From Hyphomonas sp. UBA5111 (lineage in GTDB: Bacteria > Pseudomonadota > Alphaproteobacteria > Caulobacterales > Hyphomonadaceae): DNA of 21,367 bases. The notes beneath the pieces were generated by a model, which was given only the letters and a program-made list of their open reading frames with translations, did not search any database and was not told the origin of the DNA. Below, piece after piece: positions 7,379-16,500 of the stretch (position 1 is its first letter; every line of letters begins with the position of its first letter). The position numbers and the translations under genes are program-made. The DNA is taken from positions 1-21,367 of the forward strand of contig DHZF01000056.1 in NCBI GenBank assembly GCA_002414505.1, read 5' to 3'.

Positions 7379-8845
7379 ATGTCAGGCGCACATCTTCCGG
7401 GTCTCATCCATGCCGCTGCCGGCAAGCGCGTCGTCTGTGTCGGCGACGTCATGCTCGACCGGTTCATCTATGGCGGCGTGACGCGCATTTCGCCGGAAGC
7501 GCCGGTGCCGATCATGCGGCGGACCCGCGAGGCAGCCATGCCGGGCGGCGCAGGCAATGTGGCGCGCAACCTCGCCTCGCTGGGCCTGTCGGTTTCGCTG
7601 ATCGGGGTCGTCGGTGATGATGGCGAGGGCCGGGAACTGGCTGCCTTGCTGGGCGATATTGACGGGGTCGATGCCGATCTGATCGCGATGCGCGACCGCT
7701 CGACGACGCTGAAGACGCGGTTCGTGGCAGGTGGCCAGCAGCTGCTGCGCGTCGATGCCGAGGATACGAGCCCTATCGGGCCGAGCCCCGAAGCCGAACT
7801 GATTGCCTCCATCGCCGATGAAGCTAGCCATGCCAGCGTGATCATCCTGTCGGATTATGCCAAGGGCGCGGTGACGGATGGCGTGATCGCGGCGGCGCTG
7901 GCGGCGGGCGACCAATATGGCATCCCGGTGATTGCCGACCCGAAGGGGCTGGATTTCACGCGCTATGGCGCGGTGGATCTCATCAAGCCGAATGCAAACG
8001 AACTGGCGGCGGCCATGGGCCTGAAGGTCGAGACCGACAAGGACGTGGATGATGCGCTGATGGCCGCGCAGACCCTGTTGATGGCGAAATCCATTGTGGT
8101 GACGCGCGCCGCCAAGGGCATGTCCTATGCCATTGAGGGCGAGCCTGCGGTGCACCTCAGCGGTCAGGCGCGGGAGGTCTATGACGTGTCCGGCGCAGGC
8201 GATACGAGCATCGCGGCGCTGGCGCTGGGGCTCGCGGGCGGCGGATCGGTTGCGGATGCGGTCAGCCTGGCGATCACGGCCTCGGGCATCGCGGTCGGCA
8301 AGGCAGGCACGGCGACCGTCTCGGCCGATGAGATGATTACGGCGCTGCAAATGGGCTTGCGTAATGGCGGGGTCAGCTACCTGACCCTCGATGCCGCCAA
8401 GGCGCAGGTTGCGTCCTGGCGTGACGCCGGTCTGACAGTGGGCTTCACCAATGGCTGTTTCGACATCCTGCATCCGGGGCATTTGCGGGTGCTGGAAGAG
8501 GCCAAGTCCCGGTGCGGGCGGCTGGTGGTCGGGCTGAACTCCGATGCGTCGGTCAAGCGCCTGAAAGGGCCGACACGCCCGGTCAATGATGCGGATTCCC
8601 GTGCGCGGGTCCTGTCAGGCCTGATGGCGGTCGATGCGGTCGTCGTGTTCGAGGAAGACACGCCCGGCGCGCTGATCGAGGCCCTGCAGCCGGATCTGCT
8701 GGTCAAGGGCGGGGATTATTCCATCGAGACGATTGTCGGCGCAGATACGGTGCAGGCGCGGGGCGGGACGGTGCATATCGTGCCGCTGGTGGATGGCCAG
8801 TCGACCACGGCGGCGATTGCGCGGGCTCAGTCAAAAACGGAGTGA
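7379..8845 (+). CDS. hldE: Bifunctional heptose-7-phosphate kinase / heptose-1-phosphate adenylyltransferase
   Basis: Encodes 488 residues, close to the usual size for HldE. The N-terminal ribokinase-type domain phosphorylates D-glycero-D-manno-heptose 7-phosphate. It shows GDVMLDRFIYGGVTRISPE (22-40), PGGAGNVARN (55-64) and the catalytic-loop motif SGAGDTS with Asp275. The C-terminal nucleotidyltransferase domain starts GFTNGCFDILHPGH, whose HPGH (365-368) is the HxGH nucleotide-binding motif, and contains VKGGDYS. Together they make ADP-heptose for the lipopolysaccharide core. The ATG at 7379 was chosen because GGAG (7365-7368) lies ten bases ahead and the family N-terminus begins there; the frame stays open upstream to 7262 without conserved sequence. 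A -10-like TATACC lies at 7326-7331 without a good -35. It diverges from the photolyase operon. Confidence 0.96.
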   Translation: MSGAHLPGLIHAAAGKRVVCVGDVMLDRFIYGGVTRISPEAPVPIMRRTREAAMPGGAGNVARNLASLGLSVSLIGVVGDDGEGRELAALLGDIDGVDADLIAMRDRSTTLKTRFVAGGQQLLRVDAEDTSPIGPSPEAELIASIADEASHASVIILSDYAKGAVTDGVIAAALAAGDQYGIPVIADPKGLDFTRYGAVDLIKPNANELAAAMGLKVETDKDVDDALMAAQTLLMAKSIVVTRAAKGMSYAIEGEPAVHLSGQAREVYDVSGAGDTSIAALALGLAGGGSVADAVSLAITASGIAVGKAGTATVSADEMITALQMGLRNGGVSYLTLDAAKAQVASWRDAGLTVGFTNGCFDILHPGHLRVLEEAKSRCGRLVVGLNSDASVKRLKGPTRPVNDADSRARVLSGLMAVDAVVVFEEDTPGALIEALQPDLLVKGGDYSIETIVGADTVQARGGTVHIVPLVDGQSTTAAIARAQSKTE

Positions 8846-8870
8846 GCGTGGCGGCCCTTGGGCCAGCGCG

Positions 8871-9323
8871 TCAGTTGGCGACGCCCTTTTTCAGCTCGTA
8901 ACGGCCCCGGCCGGTCTCGTTGAACCATTCCTGGATGTCCGGATGGCTCAGCGGCGTGTCGGAATCATCGATGATGAGGTTCTGTTCCGAGACGTAGGCC
9001 ACGTAATGGGTCCGCTCATTCTCGGCAAAGAGGTGGTAGAAGGGCTGGTCCTTGCGGGGACGCACTTCTTCGGGAATGGAATCATACCATTCGTCGGTAT
9101 TGGCGAAGACCGGATCGACGTCGAAAATGATGCCGCGAAACGGGAAGTGCCGGTGGCGGACAACCTGTCCGATCTGGAACTTCGCCAGCAGGGGCGTGAT
9201 GTCATTATAGCGCTGGTCCCGGTCGAGGGGGCGGTCGAGCAATAGCGGATCCTCGGCAACCTTACGGCGACCGAGCCCGATGCTGCGTTGCAGCCAACCC
9301 AAGAGCGATACGCGTCTGGCCAT
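8871..9323 (-). CDS. hspQ: Heat shock protein HspQ (YccV-like hemimethylated-DNA-binding family)
   Basis: Encodes 150 residues. The HspQ domain covers about 48-135, with FQIGQVVRHRHFPFRGIIFD (49-68), DEWYDSIPEEVRPRKDQPFY (78-97) and THYVAYVSEQNL (105-116). In enterobacteria HspQ is a small heat shock protein that affects Lon-dependent proteolysis and DnaA stability, and it was first described as binding hemimethylated DNA. This copy has an extra basic N-terminal segment of about 45 residues compared with the 105-residue E. coli protein. The ATG at 9323 has AGGAG six bases upstream; the frame continues upstream to 9371 but lacks a better site. It is convergent with hldE (25 bp apart) and divergent from the Ppx-like gene (51 bp apart). 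I saw no clear sigma-32 promoter. Confidence 0.92.
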   Translation of the reverse strand: MARRVSLLGWLQRSIGLGRRKVAEDPLLLDRPLDRDQRYNDITPLLAKFQIGQVVRHRHFPFRGIIFDVDPVFANTDEWYDSIPEEVRPRKDQPFYHLFAENERTHYVAYVSEQNLIIDDSDTPLSHPDIQEWFNETGRGRYELKKGVAN

Positions 9324-9374
9324 TTCCCACTCCTGTGTTACACCATGCACCAACTGAAAAACTTGGGCCACACT

Positions 9375-10508
9375 ATGGCTGAAAAAAAATCAGCGGTCCG
9401 GCGCGGAAAACGCGGCCGACCGCGCCCTGCCAGGGCCTCGGACCTTTACGCGGCCGTGGACCTAGGAACCAATAATTGTCGCCTCCTGGTGGCCACTCCA
9501 CACGGAAAAACTTTCCGGGTGGTTGATTCGCACTCCCAAATTGCCCGTTTGGGTGAGGGCTTGCACGAAACCGGACGGCTGTCCGATGCGTCCATAGAGC
9601 GCGCCATGGATGCGCTGCAGGCGATCCGCGGCAAGCTCAAATCGCATGGCGTCGGCAAGGTCCGCTGTATCGCGACGGAGGCCTGCCGCAAGGCCGAAAA
9701 TGGTCCGGATTTCATCCAGAGGGTGCACGAAGAGACCGGCCTGACCTTCAAGATCATCGGCGCCAAGGAAGAGGCGCGGCTGGCCAGTATTGGCTGTCAC
9801 GATCTGATCGGGGACGACGCGCCCTCGGTGCTGGTTGTGGATATTGGCGGCGGCTCGACCGAATTGTCCTGGCTGAACGCTGAGCTTGCGCGGGCCAATG
9901 GCCTGAACGGCCTGATCCAGCGGGCACCAATCCAGAACTGGACCAGCCTGCCGCTGGGCGTGGTGACGCTGACCGAGGCCTTTGCACACCTGCCGGACGC
10001 GGAAGCCTATCAGGCGATGCTGGATCATTCCGGGGAGGTCATCGAGGCGTGGAAGGGCACGCAGGCGATCCGCTCCGCGATGGGCCTGAGAGGCGCGCAC
10101 CTGATCGGCACGTCCGGCACGGTGACCTGCCTGGCAGGCGTCCACCTGAAGCTCGACCGGTATCGCCGGGACAAGGTGGACGGGACATGGATGAGCCGGA
10201 CGGCGGGCGAAAAGGTGCTGAACATGCTGCGCGAAGCCGGGCCGGACGGGCGCGCGGCGCTGCCGACGATCGGTGAAGAGCGTGCGGGACTGATGCTGGC
10301 AGGCTGTGCTATCCTGGACGCGCTGTGGCGGGCCTATCCGGCCGGGCGCCTGCGCGTGGGGGATCGCGGCCTGCGCGAAGGCCTGCTGCTGAGCATGATG
10401 TATGGCCAGAAACCTGCGCGCCGGCGTCGCCGGGGCGGGCGTAAACGGCGTGATGGGGGCGAGGCCCCTCAGACCACTTCGGCACCGGAGACCGGCAATG
10501 ACGGATGA
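9375..10508 (+). CDS. Ppx/GppA family phosphatase (exopolyphosphatase / pppGpp phosphohydrolase-like)
   Basis: Encodes 377 residues of the sugar kinase/Hsp70-like fold. The phosphate-1 motif is AVDLGTNNCRLLV (27-39), the catalytic-region glutamates are in AKEEARL (130-136), and the phosphate-2 motif is VVDIGGGSTELSW (154-166). Members hydrolyse polyphosphate or pppGpp; this single-module length fits either role, so no symbol is given. The N-terminus (KKSAVRRGKRGRPRPAR) and the C-terminus (ARRRRRGGRKRR) are strongly basic and probably disordered. The start is unsure: ATG at 9375 has no good Shine-Dalgarno, and ATG at 9345 in frame is an alternative. Its end overlaps the rlmE start by 11 bp, so the two are probably co-transcribed; this order recurs in alphaproteobacteria. 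Confidence 0.9.
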   Translation: MAEKKSAVRRGKRGRPRPARASDLYAAVDLGTNNCRLLVATPHGKTFRVVDSHSQIARLGEGLHETGRLSDASIERAMDALQAIRGKLKSHGVGKVRCIATEACRKAENGPDFIQRVHEETGLTFKIIGAKEEARLASIGCHDLIGDDAPSVLVVDIGGGSTELSWLNAELARANGLNGLIQRAPIQNWTSLPLGVVTLTEAFAHLPDAEAYQAMLDHSGEVIEAWKGTQAIRSAMGLRGAHLIGTSGTVTCLAGVHLKLDRYRRDKVDGTWMSRTAGEKVLNMLREAGPDGRAALPTIGEERAGLMLAGCAILDALWRAYPAGRLRVGDRGLREGLLLSMMYGQKPARRRRRGGRKRRDGGEAPQTTSAPETGNDG

Positions 10509-11205
10509 TGAAAAGCGCCGCTGGAAAGGCCCCGGCAAGGAGAGCAAGAACACGTCCGGCCGGCAGATGACCGAACGCAAGGTGATTGCGCACCGGGCCA
10601 AGAATGAAAGCTCCAAGCGCTGGATCGAGCGCCAGCTGCAGGATCCCTATGTCCGCAAGGCCAAGGATGAAGGCTATCGCGCGCGGGCGGCCTACAAGCT
10701 GCTGGAAATCGACGAGAAGATGGAGTTGCTGCGCAAGGGCCAGCGGGTCGTGGACCTTGGCTGCGCGCCGGGCGGCTGGATGCAGGTGGCACTGAAGAAG
10801 GGCGCGCTGGAAGTGGTCGGGATCGACCTGCTGCCGGTGGAACCGATCGAGGGCGCGCACATTATCGAGGGCGACGTCAACAATCCCGAAGATGTCGAGA
10901 AGCTGCTGGAGGGCCTGACCGGCAAGCCGGATCTCGTCCTGTCAGACATGGCCGCGAACACGACCGGGCACAAACAGACAGATCATCTGCGGACCGTGGC
11001 GCTGGTGGAAATGGCGGTGGCGTTCGCGCTGGAGCATCTGGCCCCGGGCGGCACCTTCTGTTCCAAAGTGTTCCAGGGGGGCGCAACCAAGGAAGTGCTC
11101 GACACGCTGAAGGCCCATTTCAAGACGGTGAAGCACATCAAGCCGCCCTCCAGCCGGGCGGGCAGTCCGGAAATCTTCGTGGTGGCAAAAGGCTTTAAAG
11201 GCTGA
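10498..11205 (+). CDS. rlmE: 23S rRNA (uridine-2'-O-)methyltransferase RlmE (FtsJ/RrmJ)
   Basis: Encodes 235 residues. RlmE methylates the 2'-OH of U2552 (E. coli numbering) in the A loop of 23S rRNA using SAM, late in 50S assembly. The SAM site is VDLGCAPGGW (85-94). The K-D-K-E catalytic set can be read as Lys67 (AAYKLLE), Asp150 (LVLSDMA), Lys190 (FCSKVFQG) and Glu225 (GSPEIFVV). The first 45 residues are a basic tail. The ATG at 10498 lies seven bases after GGAG (10487-10490) and inside the end of the Ppx-like gene, which implies coupling. The stop lies next to that of the convergent dodecin-like gene. Confidence 0.96.
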   Translation: MTDDEKRRWKGPGKESKNTSGRQMTERKVIAHRAKNESSKRWIERQLQDPYVRKAKDEGYRARAAYKLLEIDEKMELLRKGQRVVDLGCAPGGWMQVALKKGALEVVGIDLLPVEPIEGAHIIEGDVNNPEDVEKLLEGLTGKPDLVLSDMAANTTGHKQTDHLRTVALVEMAVAFALEHLAPGGTFCSKVFQGGATKEVLDTLKAHFKTVKHIKPPSSRAGSPEIFVVAKGFKG

Positions 11206-11224
11206 CGCGACGGGCGCGTGTCAG
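11202..11224. terminator. Weak bidirectional hairpin at the rlmE / dodecin junction
   Basis: CTGAC (11202-11206) pairs with GTCAG (11220-11224), with additional inner GCG/CGC pairing. It covers the stop codons of both convergent genes. There is no T-run, so termination by this hairpin is only a possibility. Confidence 0.3.
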
Positions 11225-11517
11225 AAGCGCCAGTCGATCGTGTTCTGTACCCGGCGGTTCGGCCGGCGCGAGATCACCGAATTCAGGTAGGGGTCTTGTT
11301 CAGCTTGCGTCGGCTTTGGCTCATACCCCAATTTAAGCGAAACTTCGTAATGGGTTACCTGGCCTTCCTTGATGAATCCCCGGGCATTCGAGACCTCGAA
11401 CCAGTCCGGTTCCCCATAAAGGTCGCGCGCCTGAATCAAGGCGCGGTCGATGGCATCGTCAACGGAAACCGGTGACAATCCAACGATATTGCGCATGGGG
11501 GCTCGGGCAGTAACCAT
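11221..11517 (-). CDS. Dodecin-like flavoprotein with C-terminal extension
   Basis: Encodes 98 residues. Residues 8-65 match dodecin: IVGLSPVSVDDAIDRAL (11-27), DWFEV (38-42, with the flavin-stacking Trp39), GFIKEG, then THYEVSLKLGY (55-65). Dodecins form hollow dodecamers that bind and buffer riboflavin, FMN or related flavins. Two features are unusual. The flavin-contacting Gln found in other dodecins (HYQV or HFQV) is Glu58 here, and a 33-residue tail follows where typical dodecins of about 70 residues end. The start is either ATG 11517 or ATG 11496 (MRNIVGL); neither has a strong Shine-Dalgarno and the second fits the usual dodecin N-terminus better. It is divergent from the GFA gene. Confidence 0.85.
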   Translation of the reverse strand: MVTARAPMRNIVGLSPVSVDDAIDRALIQARDLYGEPDWFEVSNARGFIKEGQVTHYEVSLKLGYEPKPTQAEQDPYLNSVISRRPNRRVQNTIDWRF

Positions 11518-11558
11518 GAAGTGAGTTCAGCATCCTGATAGCTGTTTGTTGCGGGTAA

Positions 11559-11576
11559 TATGCAAGAAGTATGCAA
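11559..11576. repeat. Direct repeat TATGCAA, 11-bp period, in the dodecin/GFA divergent region
   Basis: TATGCAA occurs at 11559-11565 and again at 11570-11576, separated by GAAG, so the copies are one helical turn apart. It lies between two divergent genes, about 42 bp upstream of the dodecin start. The arrangement could be a site for a regulator bound on one DNA face, but nothing identifies the protein. Confidence 0.4.
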
Positions 11577-11579
11577 AAC

Positions 11580-11597
11580 TCGGGATTTGGTTCCCGA
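11580..11597. other. Short hairpin in the dodecin/GFA divergent region
   Basis: TCGGGA (11580-11585) and TCCCGA (11592-11597) form a perfect 6-bp stem with a 6-base loop. It is followed by A residues on the plus strand and by GTTTTG on the minus strand, so it is somewhat terminator-like in the direction of the dodecin gene. Its role is unknown. Confidence 0.4.
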
Positions 11598-11663
11598 AAA
11601 ACCTCATGTTGCATTCGATTCCGGTCCGATCCAGTATCGTTGAAACGGAAAAGGGAGACGATC

Positions 11664-12074
11664 ATGGCTGTCACAGGGGGCTGTTATTGCGGGGCAATCC
11701 GGTATGAGGCGGGCGGTGAGCCGATCATGAAGGCGAGTTGCTACTGCCGGGAATGCCAGTATTTCACGGGCGGCCAGGCCAATACTTTCATGGCGATGCC
11801 GATCTCGGAATTCCGCTATACGCTGGGGCAGCCGAAGGGATTTCGCCGGGCAGATTTGGAGCGCGGCAATCTTCGCGAATTCTGCCCGACCTGCGGGACA
11901 CATGTGGCCACGCGGTCCGCTTCGCTGCCGAATGCCGTGATCCTGAAAGTGGGGACGCTGGATGACCCATCGGTGTTCGGACAGCCTCAAATGACGATGC
12001 AGACCGCAGATGCCCAATGTTTCCAGCATGTCCCTGAGGATATTGCGAGCTTTGAAAGGTTCCCCGGACAATGA
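11664..12074 (+). CDS. GFA / CENP-V family zinc protein
   Basis: Encodes 136 residues of the family named after glutathione-dependent formaldehyde-activating enzyme. Its cysteines are placed as in Gfa: CYC (7-9), CYCREC (26-31) and CPTC (74-77), which provide the structural and second zinc sites. Many bacteria carry several paralogues of this fold with unknown substrates, so formaldehyde metabolism should not be assumed. The ATG at 11664 follows GGGAG (11653-11657); the frame upstream is open but not family-like. The last bases overlap the lipoprotein start (ATGA, 12071-12074), which implies coupled translation. Confidence 0.92.
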   Translation: MAVTGGCYCGAIRYEAGGEPIMKASCYCRECQYFTGGQANTFMAMPISEFRYTLGQPKGFRRADLERGNLREFCPTCGTHVATRSASLPNAVILKVGTLDDPSVFGQPQMTMQTADAQCFQHVPEDIASFERFPGQ

Positions 12075-12395
12075 TCAGGATGATTGCGCTTGTGCTGGCG
12101 GGTGCGGCTCTGGCGGGCTGCGCCTATCTTCAGGATGTGTATGGGGACAATTCCGGTTACGAGTCTGGCTCAGACCCCTATGAGAAGATCCAGTTTGCCG
12201 GTGAGATGGCGACCGCGGCCGAGCGCGCGGAATGCGAAGCGGCCGGCGGCAGTGTCGCGCGCGACGGGATGCGCGGCTGGGAGCAATGCATCCAGACCTT
12301 TGCCGATGCCGGAAAGGCGTGCACCGATAATGCCGATTGCCTGGGCCAGTGCCGCCTGAGCCTGGGCGATGACATGCCTGAAGCGGGCAAGCCGA

Positions 12396-14245
<1,850 letters not shown>

Positions 14246-14252
14246 CTCGGGT

Positions 14253-14280
14253 GGCGGGTTACGCCTTTGGCTAACCCGCC
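14253..14280. repeat. Strong hairpin after guaB (REP-like, possible terminator)
   Basis: GGCGGGTTA (14253-14261) and TAACCCGCC (14272-14280) are perfect inverted arms; the loop can extend pairing through GCC and GGC around TTT. It starts 7 bp after the guaB stop and lies between convergent genes. Near-identical hairpins are, from memory, dispersed in many alphaproteobacterial genomes. There is no T-run. Confidence 0.65.
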
Positions 14281-14300
14281 CTACGAGGGCTGTCTGATAG

Positions 14301-14378
14301 CTCATCCTGAGCGAAGTCGAAGGATGGGCGGGCTGGATGCGAGTCCGGGCCTCGTCCTTTGACTTCGCTCAGGATGAG
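14301..14378. repeat. Inverted repeat containing GAGCGAAGTC
   Basis: The 26-bp arms at 14301-14326 and 14353-14378 are inverted copies with two mismatches; the shared core is CTCATCCTGAGCGAAGTC. The 26-bp middle carries no gene. The right arm ends 4 bp before the stop of the GNAT gene. This core sequence is familiar as a dispersed palindromic intergenic repeat in GC-rich proteobacteria. It could fold as a bidirectional terminator for the two convergent genes. Confidence 0.7.
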
Positions 14379-14382
14379 GCCC

Positions 14383-14991
14383 TCATTTAACCAATGGTTC
14401 CCGCCACATCGCTTCCATTCGTGGCGAGCCTTCTCCGACCTCGAACAGTTTCATGCGCTCGAAGCCGTGGCTCATATAGAAGCCGGAATTGGCGGGGTTC
14501 GAGTTTTCGAGATAGCAGGGCAGGCCCGCGCGGTCGGCAGCGTCCAGCATGGGGCGCAATATGGTCTTGCCGAGCCCTGTGCCGCGGGCAGCCTTCCGTG
14601 TGCCGATGGTGAAGAGGTAGAGGTGGGGGGCGGTCGGATGGTTTTTATCCATGATCTCGCCCGCTCGGATGGCGCGTTTCATCGCACCCTTCGACCCCTT
14701 GGTGACGAGTGACCAGGCCAGGCGCGCCGTCTGGAAAGGCGAGAGCCCCTGGCGCGAATCTGACAGGGCCCACATCGTGGCAGCCTCATCGCCAATCATG
14801 TGACAGATGCCGTGGGGCAGGTAGATATCCCGCGCGAGCTGTCGGAACGTGGCCTGAATGGCAGCATCCTTGCCGAAAATCCAGCGATTGATCGGGTCTT
14901 CGGCAAAGGCTTCGGCCGTGATGTTGCCGACTTGCCGCCAGTCCATCGGGGTGGCGGGTTTCACCGTGGCGGGCAGGTCAGGGTCCAGCAT
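14383..14991 (-). CDS. GNAT family N-acetyltransferase
   Basis: Encodes 202 residues of the Gcn5-related acetyltransferase fold, which moves an acetyl group from acetyl-CoA to an amine. The pyrophosphate-binding loop is RKAARGTGLG (132-141), preceded by the strand HLYLFTIG, and the later motif ENSNPANSGFYMSHGF (162-177) is typical of motif B. The substrate cannot be told from the sequence. The ATG at 14991 has a strong GGAGG Shine-Dalgarno. It is convergent with guaB and divergent from the RsmB-family gene across a 203-bp gap in which I see no recognisable element. Confidence 0.92.
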   Translation of the reverse strand: MLDPDLPATVKPATPMDWRQVGNITAEAFAEDPINRWIFGKDAAIQATFRQLARDIYLPHGICHMIGDEAATMWALSDSRQGLSPFQTARLAWSLVTKGSKGAMKRAIRAGEIMDKNHPTAPHLYLFTIGTRKAARGTGLGKTILRPMLDAADRAGLPCYLENSNPANSGFYMSHGFERMKLFEVGEGSPRMEAMWREPLVK

Positions 14992-15194
14992 GTTTTCCTC
15001 CAGATGCGGCCCAATACGGCATGTTTGCCGGGGCTTGGCCAGAGGGCACTCCGGGTCAGCTTTCCGGATTTTCAGGCGTGTTGGCAGGGCGCGCCGCGCC
15101 TGTGATTGGGGCCGCCGGTTAAGCTATTGCCGGTTTCCCTTGCCCAATTTGCGCTGTAACAGGGCGGTTTGCAGAGACTTGAGAGGCTATTCCC

Positions 15195-16499
15195 ATGCGC
15201 AATGGCGGACGCATCGCAGCGGCAATCGACGTGCTGAATGACGTGCTGACCCGGCATCAGCCGGTGAAATCGGCTGCGCGGGACTGGGGCAAGCGTGCGC
15301 GCTATGCTGGGTCGAAGGATCGGGCCTGGGTCAGTGGCCTCGTGCTGGACGCGCTGCGCAAGCGCAATTCGATTGCGCATGCGATGGGCGATGACAGCCC
15401 ACGCGGCCTGATCCTCGGCGCGCTGGCGCATGCCTGGGGCTGGAACATCAAGGAAATCGACTCGGCGATGGATGAAGACCACGCGCCGTCCAAGCTGACG
15501 CTGCAGGAGCGCGAACGCCTCGTCATGGCGCCAGACCCGGTCGCCCCGCCGCATGTGCAGGGCGACTATCCCGAGTGGATGGCCCCGATGATGACGCGCG
15601 TGTTCGGCGAGGAAGCCGCTGTCGAGGCGCAGGCGATGGCCGTGCGCGCCGATGTGGACCTCCGCGTCAACACGCTGAAAGTGGATGCCGAGAAGGCGTC
15701 CCAGCCATTGCGCAGCGCGAAAGCCGAAGCCTCGCCGCTGCTGCTCAACGCCTTCAACATTCCCGCCCGCGACCCGAGCGAGCGGGAAGCCTCTCTGGAG
15801 AGCATTCCGGCCTATTCCAAGGGTTGGGTCGAAGTGCAGGATGCCGGCAGCCAGATTGCCTCGGCCGCGGCGAATGCCCAGCCGGGCGAGCAGGTCATGG
15901 ATTATTGCGCAGGCGGCGGCGGCAAGACGCTGGCCATGGCCGCGCAGATGCAGGGCAAGGGGCAGATCTTCGCTTATGACATTGACGGCCGGCGCCTGTC
16001 GGCGCTGATCCCGCGCCTGAAGCGCTCCGGCGCGCACAATGTGCAGCTGGTGCATCCGAGCGAGCCGACGCAGCTCGAAGACCTGTCAGATCAGATGGAC
16101 CTTGTCTTCGTGGACGCGCCGTGTACCGGGACCGGTACGTGGCGCCGACGCCCGGACGCCAAATGGCGCCTGAAAGAGCGCCAGCTGGAAAAGCGTATGG
16201 GCGAGCAGGACGAGATCCTCGCCGCCGCCAGTGCCTATGTGAAACCGGGCGGGCGCCTTCTTTATGCGACCTGTTCCTTCCTTATGGAAGAAGACGAGGA
16301 CCGGGTGGCGAAGTTCCTCGCGGCGCATCCGGACTTCACCGAGGAAGACGCGGCCGAGTCTGCCGTGGCCTCCGGTCTGCTGACCGAAGAGGGCGCAGCG
16401 CTCGTGCGCAAATATCGCGGCCCGACCGGCAGTGTGCGCCTGACGCCGCGCCGGGCCGGCACGGATGGCTTCTTCTTTGCCGTGATGCGGCGGGCCTAG
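15195..16499 (+). CDS. RsmB/NOP-family 16S rRNA (cytosine-C5-)methyltransferase
   Basis: Encodes 434 residues. The first 140 form a helical N-terminal domain, and the C-terminal half is the m5C RNA methyltransferase. Motif I is MDYCAGGGGKT (about 235-245), motif II FAYDIDGRRL, motif IV DAPCTGTGTW with Cys310 that helps product release, and motif VI YATCS with the nucleophile Cys360. The reaction transfers a methyl group from SAM to C5 of a cytosine in rRNA, probably the RsmB position, but paralogues exist and the site is not fixed by sequence. The start has GAGAGG at 15181-15186. A gene of this family between guaB and guaA is, from memory, common in Caulobacter-like genomes. Its stop is 1 bp from that of the convergent hydroxylase-like gene. 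Confidence 0.92.
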   Translation: MRNGGRIAAAIDVLNDVLTRHQPVKSAARDWGKRARYAGSKDRAWVSGLVLDALRKRNSIAHAMGDDSPRGLILGALAHAWGWNIKEIDSAMDEDHAPSKLTLQERERLVMAPDPVAPPHVQGDYPEWMAPMMTRVFGEEAAVEAQAMAVRADVDLRVNTLKVDAEKASQPLRSAKAEASPLLLNAFNIPARDPSEREASLESIPAYSKGWVEVQDAGSQIASAAANAQPGEQVMDYCAGGGGKTLAMAAQMQGKGQIFAYDIDGRRLSALIPRLKRSGAHNVQLVHPSEPTQLEDLSDQMDLVFVDAPCTGTGTWRRRPDAKWRLKERQLEKRMGEQDEILAAASAYVKPGGRLLYATCSFLMEEDEDRVAKFLAAHPDFTEEDAAESAVASGLLTEEGAALVRKYRGPTGSVRLTPRRAGTDGFFFAVMRRA

Positions 16500-16500
16500 C

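Noticed and set aside
7382..8482. 366-codon minus-strand frame opposite hldE
   Set aside because: Low-complexity Arg/His/Gln/Ala composition without a domain; hldE motifs on the plus strand are complete.
9462..10616. 384-codon minus-strand frame opposite the Ppx-like gene and rlmE
   Set aside because: It spans two well-identified genes in antisense and shows no family motif.
14301..14378. Inverted repeat as ends of an insertion sequence
   Set aside because: Only 26 bp separate the arms, with no transposase gene and no visible target duplication; a palindromic repeat fits better.
15072..16055. 327-codon minus-strand frame opposite the RsmB-family gene
   Set aside because: Antisense to conserved methyltransferase motifs; composition typical of a shadow.
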